A stretch of 64,000 nucleotides of DNA from Lineus longissimus (GCF_910592395.1 NC_088309.1:19408599-19472598); one strand, 5' to 3'; shown: positions 47,157-58,543, numbered from the stretch's first letter. Numbers and translations are program-made. Notes: a model not told the origin generated them from the letters alone.

Positions 47157-48654
47157 GATTTTGAATGTAGGTCAAACACCCTGGGACATATTCTGTTTCT
47201 GGAGACCACTAGAAGCTATGCAGTCTATTATAGTTATAGACAAATTTGACTGAAGTCTTTTTATTGTGTACAGCCCAACTTTGTACTTTGATACTTTTAC
47301 ACAGCTTTCACTATATTTGATGAAATAAGAAAATCAGTAACCAATTTTATGTTAGCCCTATCCAAAAGCGTGCGTTGGGCATAAAAATGACCTTTCGTCT
47401 ATTAGTTGGGGACATTCTCAGGTTCTTGCTCATGATATTGTGATAAAATTGCCCTTCATAAAAAAAGTTCAAGAAAAAAAAAAGTTCATTCGAGAGATTT
47501 AGAAAGTGTATAAAATTCCCATTTCATCTCATCTTGCTGAGAGAAATGAGCAAAACTGGGGCCACGGCTGACTGACAGCTTGATGAAATCAATTTCAAAA
47601 CCAGGGGATTGGTGTAGATTTTTCCTAGATTTTTAAATGGCAGCAAGCACTTTCAACAGTTGAATTGAAATACTTTTTTGGAAAAACCATTCAAATTGTT
47701 TGAAGTTCTGAAATGTCACTGTTTTATCCTCCAATTTTTTGTGGCAGTGCTTGTGAGAGATTGAAGTGATTCACCAGGAGAATCCATTATAAACTGTGAT
47801 GAATATCAAATGCTCAACTTACTTCATGTCCTTGAAAATTAGACGTTACTACGAATTTGGTTCTGTCCCATCAATGAGATTGTCTAAAGTCAAAATTGGC
47901 AATCGTGTAGTGCCTTTTCAACCTGTGGAATAAAGTTGGCTCTCATTCTAAACTTCAAAGGGACTTTTTATCAAGCACTTGCCTTGCGAATTTGGAACTG
48001 GAATTCGTGTCTGCTTTGGGCAGTGCAAAAGGAAAGGACAAAGGACACATCTGCAGTGTTAGTGTATTCAGAGATGACTCTTTGGCTGTTACTTTGATGA
48101 GATTGGCCATGTTTTTCTTCTGATGCTTGCAATCATTTGAGGCTTATTACTGACACAGGTTTCCACTCGACATTTTCTGCGTAAAATTCAGAATTGTTGT
48201 GCTGTAAATTTTAAATGCACTTCCCTGAACTTTGATTATTGCAGTGCCCTCCTAAAATACTCTCGTTGTTTGAAATACTGTAAACAGTCAAACTTTGCAG
48301 GCATTTTTTTGAAAATGTTCACGGATTTCATCAATATATCCTCAATTTGCAAGATAAACATTGCAGAAAAGTAGTTTTTGTTTGGAAATAAATTTTAATC
48401 TGTCTAAATAAAAACTGTGAAATATCATGTTTTTAGGAATTTCACGAACTGCAAAATTAAAGAGTTTACAGTAATTTCAACAAGGGCACATTGCCTTGTC
48501 ATTCTGTTGCAGAGAATATTCAATTCTTCATTTCACTTTGTCCACCTGTTGCTGCTAATTATATGCTTTGTCAGTTAAATCAAAAATGACTTGTTTTTCA
48601 TCCGTCTTGTCGCGAGGCACGCTCATATCACCGTCCCTTGCGTGAGTAGTTTTA

Positions 48655-49310
48655 CCAGTCCATCAGCACATCTTGTCCTCGTTGTTGAACAACCTACCAT
48701 TGATTGAGACCCTCAATAGTCCTAGCGAGCTCTACACTTACTACATCTTTTCCTATCAAGAGAACAGCCTGTCCTCATTGAGACACCCTGAATAGGGAAC
48801 TCTACACCGAGGACATCTTGTCCTAGTTGGCGAACAACCTACCATCCTTTGAGACGCCCTGAATAGGGAGCTCTACACAAGGCCATCTTGTCCTAGTTGG
48901 CGAATAACTTGCCATCCTTTGAGACACCCTGAATAGGGAGCTTTACACCAAGTACATCTCGTCCTAGTTAGAGAACAACCTGTCCTCATTGAGACACCCT
49001 GAATAGGAAGCTCTACATCAAGGACATCTTGTCCTAGTTGCGAACAACCTACCATCCTTTGAGACACCCTGAATAGGAAGCTCTACACCAAGGACATTTT
49101 GTCCTAGTAAGCGAACAACCTACCATCCTTTGATAAACCCTGAGTAGGGAGCTCTACACCAAAGACATCTTGTCCTAGTTGGCGAACAACTTGTCATCCT
49201 TTGAGAGACCTTTAATAGGAAGCTCTACACCAAGGCCATCTTGTCCTAGTTGGCGAACAACCTACCATCCTTTGAGAGTACAGTGCAGTGAACAGTGTAC
49301 ATGCCATCCC
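48655..49310 (-). repeat. Satellite array of the 71-72 bp family, minus orientation
   Basis: About nine units whose minus strand reads CTATTCAGGGTGTCTCAAAG, GATGGTAGGTTGTTCGCC, AACTAGGACAAGATGTCC, GGTGTAGAGCTCC. This is the same family as 1-2430, with a different subfamily consensus (GACAAGATG for GGCGAGATG). Confidence 0.92.
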
Positions 49311-49329
49311 AGGTATATGTGCGTCTCAA

Positions 49330-50000
49330 GGATGAAAGGTTATTTTCCGTCTTGGACAAGATATTTTGACCCTATTCAGGGTGTCTCAAAAGAAGGTAGG
49401 TTGTTCTCCAACGAGGACAAGATACTCTTGATGTGCAGCTCAAACGATGGCGGGTTGTTCACCTTCTCTGGCAACGTGTCCTTGATGTAGAGCGCCCTAG
49501 CCAGGGTGTCTAAAGCGATAGAAGTTTGTTCTCCAACCAGGACAATATATCCTTGATGTAGAGTAGAGCTCTTCCAACTAAAACAAGATGTAGAGCTCCC
49601 TATTCAGGGTGTCTCAATCGCTGGTAGGCTGTCCTCTAACTAAGACAATGGGTGATAGGAATAAAGACTAGCAAATACTTTTATCTGAAACTCCATAATA
49701 CACTAGGCCTTTCTGTAAAAGTAAAAGCATTTCCTAGTCTTTATTCATATCATCCATTATGTCGTTGGTGTAGTGCTCCCTATTCAGGGTGTCTCAATGA
49801 GGACAGGTTGTTCTCTTACTAGGACAAGATGTACTTGGTGTAGAGCTCCCTATTCAGGGTGTCTCAATGAGGACAGGTTGTCCTCTTACTAGGACAAGAT
49901 GTACTTGGTGTAGAGTTCCCTATTCAGGGTGTCTCAATGAGGACAGGTTGTTATCTTACTATGACAATATGTACTTGGTGTAGAGCTCCCTATTTAGGGT
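49330..50000 (+). repeat. Satellite array of the 71-72 bp family, plus orientation
   Basis: About nine units of the same subfamily as 48655-49310 in the opposite direction, the last three nearly identical (GGTGTCTCAATGAGGACAGG). It is interrupted by a MITE-like insert at 49654-49751. Confidence 0.92.
49654..49751. mobile_element. 98 bp MITE-like insert in the satellite
   Basis: The left end is GATAGGAATAAAGACTAG. The reverse complement of the right end is GATATGAATAAAGACTAG, and similarity continues into AAATGCTTTTA. The core AATAAAGACTAG is shared with the palindrome at 3605-3640. Confidence 0.75.
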
Positions 50001-50262
50001 GTGGCAGAATCATGTACCTGGGACAGCACGATGACTCTTCTGTCTTTGTCAGAACTTCTCTCCCTAGTGCTCTTGAAGACAGGTTCAGCCCTTGAAAGCA
50101 CTATGGGCTGTACCAGATATATCACATGCACACGTACTTGAGATAGCATAATTACCCTTCTGTTTTTGGTTGAACTTCTCCATGCAGTGAGACAACTATT
50201 GGCTGTATGAGGTACCTCCCACGTACGTGCATCCATGACCCCGGGACAAGGATGTCACAATC
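50001..50262 (+). repeat. Two diverged copies of a block of about 120 bp flanking the array
   Basis: Blocks beginning near 50009 and 50130 share a CCTGGGACAGCACGATGACT / CTTGAGATAGCATAATTACC start, then CTTCTGT and GAACTTCTC. A third relative lies at 61220-61320, right after the other plus-oriented array. A run of 17-18 C residues follows at about 50274-50290. Confidence 0.75.
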
Positions 50263-50469
50263 TAACCGACTGTCCCCCCCCCCCCCCCCCACTGAAAAAT
50301 GTGCCAAGTTCAGTACTTGACCGAGATTCTGTTCTTCCCCAAGAACTTGCACTGGTTTTGATGACACTGTAGGTTCCTCAATTTTTCATGTCTCCGACTG
50401 ATCCCACTAACATCATTTCGATTGCAGGAAAGCGAATTGTCCAAGGACAAAAGCACAATTAGTTTAAAC

Positions 50470-50745
50470 CACACCCAACGATGAGGTCATCGCGATGACG
50501 TCGATAAATAGTTCCGGTCATGCGCAAGGAGGTTGCACAAAATCGTCTGCAACTTGGAAAATTCACTGAGCGGGGGCTTCAAAATTTCTCCGAAAAAAAC
50601 TTCGATTTTATATTTCTTTCCGCAAGTAAATACTTTTTTTGGCGGTAAGTTGATAGATAATATATCATAGCTCAAACATACATCGATATTGACCCGTTTA
50701 TTTCACTTTTGATGCAGTATTTCATGATTTTTGTGCAGGTGCGCA
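50470..50745 (+). promoter_or_regulatory. Promoter-like stretch with possible 5' UTR intron
   Basis: It contains the palindrome TCATCGCGATGA overlapping a CRE-like TGACGTC, an ETS-like TTCCGG and an NRF1-like ATGCGCA within 50 bp. A good donor (GCG/GTAAGT) near 50643 and acceptor (TTTTTGTGCAG) ending near 50739 could bound a small intron. Direction is inferred from those splice sites. No transcript evidence. Confidence 0.35.
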
Positions 50746-50861
50746 AAAAATTGTCATGGCGCCCACATTTTTGACAAATGGGCGTTTCATCTCCTCAAAA
50801 AAATGTCGATGGGAAGGTCAAGCATCGTGATCGAGTTGCCTGATTCAGATATTTGTGTTCT

Positions 50862-51090
50862 ATGCGTATTTCTACGTCTGGTGAACTAGATTTTATAGAT
50901 AGTTCGAGCGTTTTTTCGATTGAAAAATATGCACCAAAAATCATTGGCGTGATAAGGGAATACATTGTCTCACCTGTTGACCATGTGCTATGCGCTCCCT
51001 GTGCATCGTGCGTACATTTGTCCCGTGGTCTGAGCATTAGATGTGCGGAGGGGTTATTATTGACATTTAGTGCGAATTTAAGAGGGGTTG
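50862..51090 (+). CDS. Hypothetical first exon with Cys-rich frame, unproven
   Basis: An open frame from ATG at 50862 encodes MRISTSGELDFIDSSS, then a predicted helix (EKYAPKIIGVIREYIVS) and a cysteine cluster, HVLCAPCASCVHLSRG. It runs to a possible donor (GGGGTTG/GTGAGA). Just upstream in another frame, from 50803, lies a short frame with ICVLC. CxxC, an amphipathic segment, then CxxCxxC faintly recalls a ZAD-type zinc-binding module, but the two halves are in different frames. I do not recognise the protein. It could be a real small exon, a decayed gene or chance. The donor leaves phase 1, compatible with the acceptor-led segments at 52.1-58.1 kb. Confidence 0.25.
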
Positions 51091-52099
51091 GTGAGATTTA
51101 GAGGGTAGCCCTCTGGCTAATTATTTCAAAATCATGAGGGAGAAATTCTAGATCTTATGTCCAGCCAGGGATAAGGCATGTAGGCCTAAGGTGGGAGTGA
51201 ATTTTAGGAGGGGTGCCTCTCCCTTTTTTTAATGTTTGTGGAGAATACAGATCTTTCTGTCTGGCTTCCAAGATTAAAGACTTGGTCTTTTTATGCACTG
51301 AAATTGTGACAATGGTATAAAGTGGTAGTCGGTATGAAATTCCTTGGTTGTGCCTGGCAAAGACATAAGATTGTGTGTTGTGTCCAGAATTGGTCTTTTA
51401 AAGACAAAGTCACAACCATGATGCTTTTATGAGACAAGTTTTCATGATATCCGTAATGTCTCCTGATTGTGAAAGGACAGGGAGATGTACCACCATACAA
51501 ACTAAAGAGAAGACAAGCTCTTTGGACACACCTGGATGGTCTGGTATTCGAGATGTATTTTGAGCATTTGTGCACAGGCACCTAACATTGCGGGGTTAAA
51601 GCTCAATAAGAGCCAAGGACTGTGGTAGAAAATTATATTGTCTAATTTCTTGTAATTTGCAAGGTCTGCTTTTTTTGCAGGATCGGGATTGAAAATGGCT
51701 TCCGAACACTGGAGAATCTGCATGGCTTAATACAAAGGCTCTAGCAATGATAGTTTGGCCGATCGATCTTCAACATGGAAAACTTTTAGTAGAGTGGAGA
51801 CTGTAGCCAGGCATCTCAGGTGAGGTACAGTCACATTGTCACTGGTCACAGTCAAACCTTGAAAGTTGAATTAAAAATTTGTTGGTATGAACTTGACAAG
51901 TTTGAATAAGTTTGGTGGCCAGCTATACTATAGGCTGTATGCACGGGGACAGTAGGGGAAAATTGTCACAGGAAGTATGACAGCACCTGCAACATTCTCA
52001 TAAGGGTGGGCTGAGTAGGGTACTTCGAATTATGAGGAGAATTTCCCCAGAATTGTTACAAATTGATGCATTATCTTTAACTGTTTGCCCCCTCTTTTT

Positions 52100-52640
52100 C
52101 AGCCTGGTTTCATATGGTAGTTTGGCTAACCATCATCTTCATTCTCAATCTTAAATGGACGGTCCTGTTCTTGTGAAGAATCCCATCGTCTGTCGTAATC
52201 CATCCCACCCACCCAAACTGAGGGACTTTGTCAAGACATATGGTTGAGGTTCCTATGAATTTTCAGGGCTTAGAGAGCATCAGTCAGATAGGGGCCTAGG
52301 CCCTAAAGCTATGCCCATCCTATGACTTGTGATGCTGAAAGCTTGACAACAGAGGGAAATGGTCTGAGGTTGTGCCAAGAGCCAGGAGACCGTGACTACA
52401 GCAGTCCAGCACCACATTCATTGGTAATTGAGAGGCCAGTAATAAATGATGACAACGAAATAAGAAGATGATCTATGAACAGGGATGATGGCAACTTGCC
52501 CTGCTGTGCCACATTGCTATAAAATGACCATCTCAGCTAGACCACCATACCATAAAAAATAGTGATCAATCAGCATGATGATGAATGCTTCAGGATATTG
52601 AAAAAATCAAGAATATCTTTGTGTTTTTGCCTACAAAAAA
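52100..52640 (+). repeat. Oldest partial copy of the 1.70 kb duplicated unit
   Basis: It matches 54486-55010 and 56185-56700 at most positions, from the CAG/CCTGGTTTCATATG acceptor through AGGGACTTTGTCA, CAGTAATAAATGATGAC and CTTCAGGATATTGAAAA, then diverges. It lacks the second acceptor-led segment found in later copies. Confidence 0.85.
52103..52176 (+). other. Acceptor-led hydrophobic open segment, copy A1
   Basis: After CCCCTCTTTTTCAG the phase-1 frame reads WFHMVVWLTIIFILNLKW then TVLFL and a stop: 23 residues with a membrane-helix-like core. The matching segments A2 (54489-54562) and A3 (56188-56261) have no indels. It could be the last exon of an unannotated transcript. No homologue recognised. 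Confidence 0.35.
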
Positions 52641-54488
52641 CTAATTGTTTGGGTTCTTTTTCAGCCTGTTTACAAGATCATTGGGCATGGATGCCACGGA
52701 GGCTGTTGAAGAGGGAACAAGCACCACTACAGTAGAAAATCTGTCACCATGGCTGTCTCTGAGAGAACCAGTCCCACTACAGTAGAAATGCTTGTTTCAG
52801 GGTTTCGATCAGCGGGTGTGGATGTCAACGAGGCTGTCCAAGGGAGAACAGTAGCAGAAGACGGAACAGTTTAATTTGGCGTGGCTAAGTATCCATAGAC
52901 CAACTGTAAAGCAAAGGGGTGGTGGAGACCTGCGTGTCTCCGAGGCATGAAGTTTCTTGTCAGTTTTTTTGTGACAGAGTTCATTCTGCTGTAATTTTGC
53001 AGTTTGACAAGTCATTGCCTCTGATCTAATGCAGTCGAGCTGCCAATATAGCGATGCCAGTCATTGCACTTGTTATAGTTGACATGACGTTATATTAAGC
53101 TGACTAAAGTTTTTAAACTGGCAGAAGACGAGGAGGAGGGCACTAAAACAGGATGCTTTGCCATGTATGTACCACGCAGCCACCTCAGCTAGGAAATCTT
53201 GCTTTGATATAATATCAACAACCAGTCAACGAAAGGATGGATGCTTCAGCATGTCAAAGTGACAGAGAATTTTGTGTCTAATGGCCAAGTTATAAAAAGA
53301 TTTGAATTCTTTATCAGCCGAGTTTCAAGATTGGCGCTCCATGATGTCATATAGCCCCAGGGAAACAATTATACGATGCTCGGATATGCCTCATATCTCG
53401 CGTCGGGAAGGCCTGCTCGTGGCTTTCCTGGCGGCACTTGGCTCTTTAACGGAGTCTTGGCTCATGGCCCTTGGCTCTCAGATTAGGGTGTCCCCTTTCT
53501 GAGAGGCATACTAACATCCTTCTGGTATTCTAGCCACTCCAGTTTAGTGATGACTGTGGTGTAGCTTCGGTAGTGAAGTGCCAGTGACTTGTTTGTTTTC
53601 AGTTTTAAAAGCCATGCAATTTGTCACATTGAACTTTCCTGAGATGGGTGGACTGGGTTCACTGAATGTGATGAACTAATCAACTACACCTTTTTTTCAA
53701 ATGTAATGAATGGTTAACATTTGGTGTAACTCCATATAACTGTCAGGTGATTGCGCTCTGAACTGGTGACACTCAGATTGGTCGGAAATTGTCATTACCG
53801 TCCATCCCTTTTCACAAAATTTGAGACCTGATTGCCCCTTTGTTAGCACCTAAGAGATGGTGACCTCAAAGGGGCAGGACGGTGGTTCTGCCTATTGCGA
53901 ATGGATACCACAATCGGGCGAGTTGGGTGGAGGCTATTTGGAAACCATTGCACGATCCTGAATCTGCGGTGGGTTGGTACCCCACGCTACGTAAGGAGAA
54001 GGTTTCCTTGTAAAACTTGATTCACGTTAATAGGTGGTACTGAGAAAAGATGAGAAGATGCGAATTGCCGCACTCTGAATATGTCCGTTGATCAGCTAGT
54101 GCCAACCCGGTCACTGTCTCCTTGGTCACCATGCCTCGGTCAATGAGCAGACGAAGCACCCAATGGCTCCGTCAGGAGTACATCGTCAACTTCAGCCTGT
54201 AGTCAAACCGGTACGCACAAATATCTTAGCTGCTAGTGGTGGACGTTGAGCTTCTCATCGGGGTAATACAGTACCACTGTATATAATAACCCCATTTTTG
54301 GTTGGATTCATTTTCACTGAGGAGTGGTCAATAATGAGATTTTCAGGTCAGTCTGATTATCATCAGTTCAAAGAGTGACTACCTGAGAGTTATGTGGAGT
54401 TCCCCCTATGTGTTAACTTTTTCATTTCATTTGTAAATTAGCAGTGCTTGTTTCACATCACAATCATTGGCCCTGTCTTCTTTTTCAG

Positions 54489-54562
54489 CCTGGTTTCATA
54501 TGATAGTTTGGCTAATCCTCATCTTCATTCTCAATCTTAAATGGACGGTCCTGTTCTTGTGA
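54489..54562 (+). other. Acceptor-led hydrophobic open segment, copy A2
   Basis: Reads WFHMIVWLILIFILNLKW then TVLFL and stop, behind CTTCTTTTTCAG. Relative to A1 the amino acid changes (V to I, T to I, I to L) keep it hydrophobic. Confidence 0.35.
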
Positions 54563-55022
54563 AGAATCCCATCGTCTGTCATATTCTATCCCATCCACCC
54601 AAACTGAGGGACTTTGTCAGGACATGGTTGAAGTTGCTACGAATCTTTAGGGCTTAGAGAGCATCAGTCAGATAGAGGCCTAGGCCCTACAGCTATGCCC
54701 ATCCTATGACTTGTGATGCTGAAAGCTTAGCAACAGAGGGAAATAGTCTGAGGTTGTGCCAAGAGACAGAAGACCGTGACTACAACAGTCCAGCACCACA
54801 TTCATTGGTAATTGAGAGGCCAGTAATAAATGATGACGACGAAATAAGGAGATGATCAGACGAACAGGGATGATGGCAACTTGCCCTGCTGTGCCACATT
54901 GCTATAAAATGACCATCTCAGCTGGATGATCTTACCATAAAAAAAATGGAGTGATCAGTCGGCATGATAATGAATGTTTCAGGATATTGAAAATAATCTG
55001 AATGTCACTATCATTATTTCAG

Positions 55023-55135
55023 CATTGGTTCAAACGGAAGGTCTTTGGATGGTTGGTACGCGGCACGTGCAAGACATGAACATGAAGGACATGATGAAGG
55101 ACTTCAATGGCTACGAAAATAACTATATTCATTAG
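55023..55135 (+). other. Acceptor-led 36-codon open segment, copy B1
   Basis: After ATCATTATTTCAG the phase-1 frame reads LVQTEGLWMVGTRHVQDMNM, KDMMKDFNGYENNYIH and stop. Copies B2 and B3 keep length, frame and stop. Changes among copies are mostly non-synonymous (W/R, N/S, K/R, N/D, Y/N, E/K), which does not favour purifying selection. No homologue recognised. The reverse strand is also open here. Confidence 0.35.
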
Positions 55136-56187
55136 CCTATACCTTTTCTTTGGCTCGTGGCTTTCCTGGCGGCACTTGGCACTCATATTAGGGTGTCCCC
55201 TTTCTGAGAGGCAAACTAACATCCTTCTGGTATTCTAGCCATTCCAGTTTAGTGATGACTCTGGTGTAGCTTTGGTAGTGAAGTGACTTGTTTGTTTTCA
55301 GTTTTAAAAGCCATGCAATTTGTCACATTGAACTTTCCTGAGATGGGTGGACTGGGTTCACTGATTGTGATGAACTAATCAGCTACACTTTTTTTTCAAA
55401 TGTAATGAATGGTTAACATTTGGTGTAACTCCATATAACTGTCAGGTGATTGCGCTCTGAACTGGTGACACTCAGATTGGTCGGAAATTGTCATTATCGT
55501 CCATCCCTTTTCACAAAATTTGAGACCTGATTGCCCCTTTGTTAGCACCTGAGAGATGGTGACCTCAAAGGGGCAGGACGGTGGTTCTGCCTATTGCGAA
55601 TGGATACCACAATCGGGCGAGTTGGGTGGAGGCTATTTGGAAACCATTGCACGATCCTGAATCTGCGGTGGGTTGGTACCCCACGCTACGTAAGGAGAAG
55701 GTTTCCTTGTAAAACTTGATTCACGTTAATAGGTGGTACTGAGAAAAGATGAGAAGATGCGAATTGCCGCACTCTGAATATGTCCGTTGATCAGCTAGTG
55801 CCAACCCGGTCACTGTCTCCTTGGTCACCATGCCTCGGTCAATGAGCAGACGAAGCACCCAATGGCTCCGTCAGGAGTACATCGTCAACTTCAGCCTGTA
55901 GTCAAACCGGTACGCACAAATATCTTAGCTGCTAGTGGTGGACGTTGAGCTTCTCATCGGGGTAATACAGTACCACTGTATATAATGACCCCATTTTTGG
56001 TTGGATTCATTTTCACTGAGGAGTGGTCAATAATGAGATTTTCAAGTCAGTCTGATTATCATCAGTTCAGAGAGTGACTACCTGAGAGTTATGTGGAGTT
56101 CCCCCAATGTGTTAACTTTTTCATTTCATTTGTAAATTAGCAGTGCTTGTTTCACATCACAATCATTGGCCCTGTCTTCTTTTTCAG

Positions 56188-56261
56188 CCTGGTTTCATAT
56201 GATAGTTTGGCTAATCCTCATCTTCATTCTCAATCTTAAATGGACGGTCCTGTTCTTGTGA
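56188..56261 (+). other. Acceptor-led hydrophobic open segment, copy A3
   Basis: Same translation as A2 (WFHMIVWLILIFILNLKW, TVLFL, stop) behind the same acceptor. Confidence 0.35.
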
Positions 56262-56717
56262 AGAATCCCATCGTCTGTCGTATTCCATCCCATCCATCCA
56301 AACTGAGGGACTTTGTCAGGACATGGTTGAAGTTGCTACGAATCTTTAGGGCTTAGAGAGCATCAGTCAGATAGAGGCCTAGGCCCTACAGCTATGCCCA
56401 TCCTATGACTTGTGATGCTGAAAGCTTGACAACAGAGGGAAATGGTCTGAGGTTGTGTCAAGAGCCAGAAGACCGTGACTACAACAGTCCAGCACCACAT
56501 TCATTGGTAATTGAGAGGCCAGTAATAAATGATGACAACGAAATAAGGAGATGATCAGACGAACAGGGATGATGGCAACTTGCCCTGCTGTGCCACATTG
56601 CTATAAAATGACCATCTCAGCTGGATGATCTTACCATAAAAAATAGTGAACAGTTGGCATGAATATGAATGCTTCAGGATATTGAAAATGATCTGAGTGT
56701 GGCTATCATTATTTCAG

Positions 56718-56830
56718 CATTGGTTCAAACGGAAGGTCTTCGGATGGTTGGTACGCGGCACGTGCAAGACATGAGCATGAGAGACATGATGAAAGACTTC
56801 GATGGCAACAAAAATAATTATATTCATTAG
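56718..56830 (+). other. Acceptor-led 36-codon open segment, copy B2
   Basis: Reads LVQTEGLRMVGTRHVQDMSM, RDMMKDFDGNKNNYIH and stop, behind ATCATTATTTCAG. Confidence 0.35.
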
Positions 56831-56867
56831 CCTATACTTTTTCTTTGGGTCGTGGCTTTCCTGGCGG

Positions 56868-57989
56868 CAAATAGAAGGCCAGGAAACATTGAAATCCCGG
56901 AGAAAGACCATAAACGGCATTAACTGCAGAGTTATCACTGTTTTTCATTGTTGAGCACAATTTCAGCCGACGTGAGATGACTGTTATTTTGTGGTGCACT
57001 TGAGACGAGATATCAGGTTAAGATAAGATAAGGTTTTGTATCAGCCAGGTGTCTTCACCTTCAACCCAGATGAATATCTAGATGTGGAAAATTGAAGTTT
57101 GATAAATTATGCCGACCCTTTCATAACAATATAGATTTATGATTTAGAACAAAAAATCTGATGAAAATTGTGTTCCTTTCCAGCACCTCAACGTGATGAT
57201 GATCGAGACGGTAAAAGAGCACAGCTGATTAAACATGGTATTGCACCGACTCCTACTGGTTAACAAGTCTGGGCTAGTATACACACTGAGGGTTGCAGGT
57301 CCCGACTACCATGGCCAACTTCTCACTGAGATTGCCTGACCCCAACACCATTTGGACTGGAGAGGACAGCAACAATGGAAGGAATCTATAAGAATGCAAG
57401 GTTGGTGGGGAGGTTGAACTTGTGTACGGTATGTGATTACATGTACTTGTATTAGGAAGCAACTCCACAGAACATACTAGAATGATCCCTAGGTCTTGTG
57501 TCTCTTCACCCCAGGCAAGATCAGGAATACCTCGCTGTATGTTGCTGAAACTTTGAACAGGTCATCCTTATTGGCATTGTTGCACAGAAAAAGATTCTGT
57601 GTTGTTTTGATATGATTCAGCCCATTCAACTGAGATGGGCTTTTGAGAACAATGTCTCAGCCGGTTTGCCGGAACAGGTTTATTTCAAATTGCCTACTAG
57701 TCAAAAAGGGTGAGTCTAGCATTTGATATGACAGTGAAATCTTGTGAACATCACAAACGAAGGATACACATCTGTTCATGTTGATGTGGTGCACTTCGGA
57801 CGAAGTTCTCGGGTGTGGACCCAAGATTTGAAGGAAAGCACGGCTCGGCCATACAAGGATTGTATCTCTTTAGGGATATCCAGACAGTGAGCAAGATGGA
57901 CTAAACCAAAACCTGTCCAAAATGAGATCATTGAATTGCATTTGAGAAAGAAAAGCAAGCCAAACTTGTGTTTTGTTTAACTCGTAATC
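56868..57989. other. Unique DNA between duplication copies
   Basis: No gene recognised. One more acceptor-like site (CCTTTCCAG ending at 57188) leads a 25-codon phase-1 open frame containing RDDDRDGKRAQLIKHG before a stop; this may be chance. Confidence 0.4.
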
Positions 57990-58014
57990 TGAATTGTCGC
58001 TATCATTATTTCAG

Positions 58015-58127
58015 CATTGGTTCAAACGGAAGGTCTTCGGATGGTTGGTACGCGGCACGTGCAAGACATGAGCATGAAGGACATGATGAAGGACTTCGAT
58101 GGCAACAAAAATAATTATATTCATTAG
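58015..58127 (+). other. Acceptor-led 36-codon open segment, copy B3
   Basis: Reads LVQTEGLRMVGTRHVQDMSM, KDMMKDFDGNKNNYIH and stop, behind ATCATTATTTCAG. A degraded further copy of MKDMMKD is visible near 59420-59440 without the acceptor. Confidence 0.35.
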
Positions 58128-58400
58128 CCTTTACCTTTTCTTTGGCTCGTGGCTTTCCTGGCAGCACTTCCCCCTTAGATAATATTATGCTACCAAATGT
58201 TCTTGGCCAATAGCGTAACTCGATTCACATCATGTGATTTCAAGTCATCACATCGTATCGGATCCAAAAAAGCAATAACGGATCCAAAAAAATGTCGTAA
58301 CGGATCCTAAAAGGTTTTTTTGTATATTTCATTAACAAATTGTTTCATTATTTTCCTTTGGATTGATTTCTTTGCCAAGACATTTGGTTGCATAATATAG

Positions 58401-58543
58401 CAAATAGTGGATGTTTAAGGTCGTCGTAATATGGAATTTTGCTGGACTCGGAAATGTCATGGCGGACTCGCAAAGCCTCGTCCGCCATGACATTTCTTCG
58501 TCCATCAAAATTCCATATCGGACTCCCAAACATCCACTATTTG
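58401..58543. mobile_element. Hairpin element with arms of about 65 bp
   Basis: CAAATAGTGGATGTTT at the left pairs with AAACATCCACTATTTG at the right; inner arms ATATGGAATTTTG and TCATGGCGGAC pair with their complements around a loop of about 12 nt. Upstream are repeated TAACGGATCC motifs (58262-58312). It interrupts the third duplication copy and is absent from the other copies, so it inserted later or was lost from none of them. Confidence 0.88.

Larger units (their letters stand above)
44771..48654. other. Intergenic stretch with no recognised gene
   Basis: AT-rich DNA with only small repeats: two adjacent inverted-repeat elements at 45966-46281, a 20 bp minisatellite at 46855-46945 and twin AGGTCA palindromes at 47123-47156. 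No supported coding exon on either strand. Confidence 0.55.
53416..55148 (+). repeat. Tandem duplication, unit 1 (about 1.70 kb)
   Basis: Runs from CTCGTGGCTTTCCTGGCGGC to the next occurrence of the same string. Unit 2 repeats it with an offset of 1695-1705 bp and, by eye, about 97-98 percent identity over 53700-54480. Contains A2 and B1. Confidence 0.92.
55149..56867 (+). repeat. Tandem duplication, unit 2 (about 1.70 kb)
   Basis: Near-identical to unit 1 and contains A3 and B2. Similarity ends within the string GTGGCTTTCCTGGCGGC, the same string that starts both units, so the duplication probably arose by unequal exchange there. Confidence 0.92.

Noticed and set aside
48655-49310. Regular spaced repeats considered as a CRISPR array
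   Set aside because: Units are contiguous 71-72 bp monomers with no unique spacers, the host is clearly eukaryotic, and no cas genes are present.
55019-55222. Minus-strand frame of 67 codons with a hydrophobic stretch, repeated at 56714-56938
   Set aside because: It is the reverse-strand shadow of segment B in the duplicated unit; its two copies differ in length and it lacks splice or promoter support.
57189-57262. Acceptor-led frame containing RDDDRDGKRAQLIKHG as a further terminal exon of the duplicated locus
   Set aside because: Occurs once only, the phase match has a one-in-three chance, and no repeat copy or homologue supports it; mentioned but not called.
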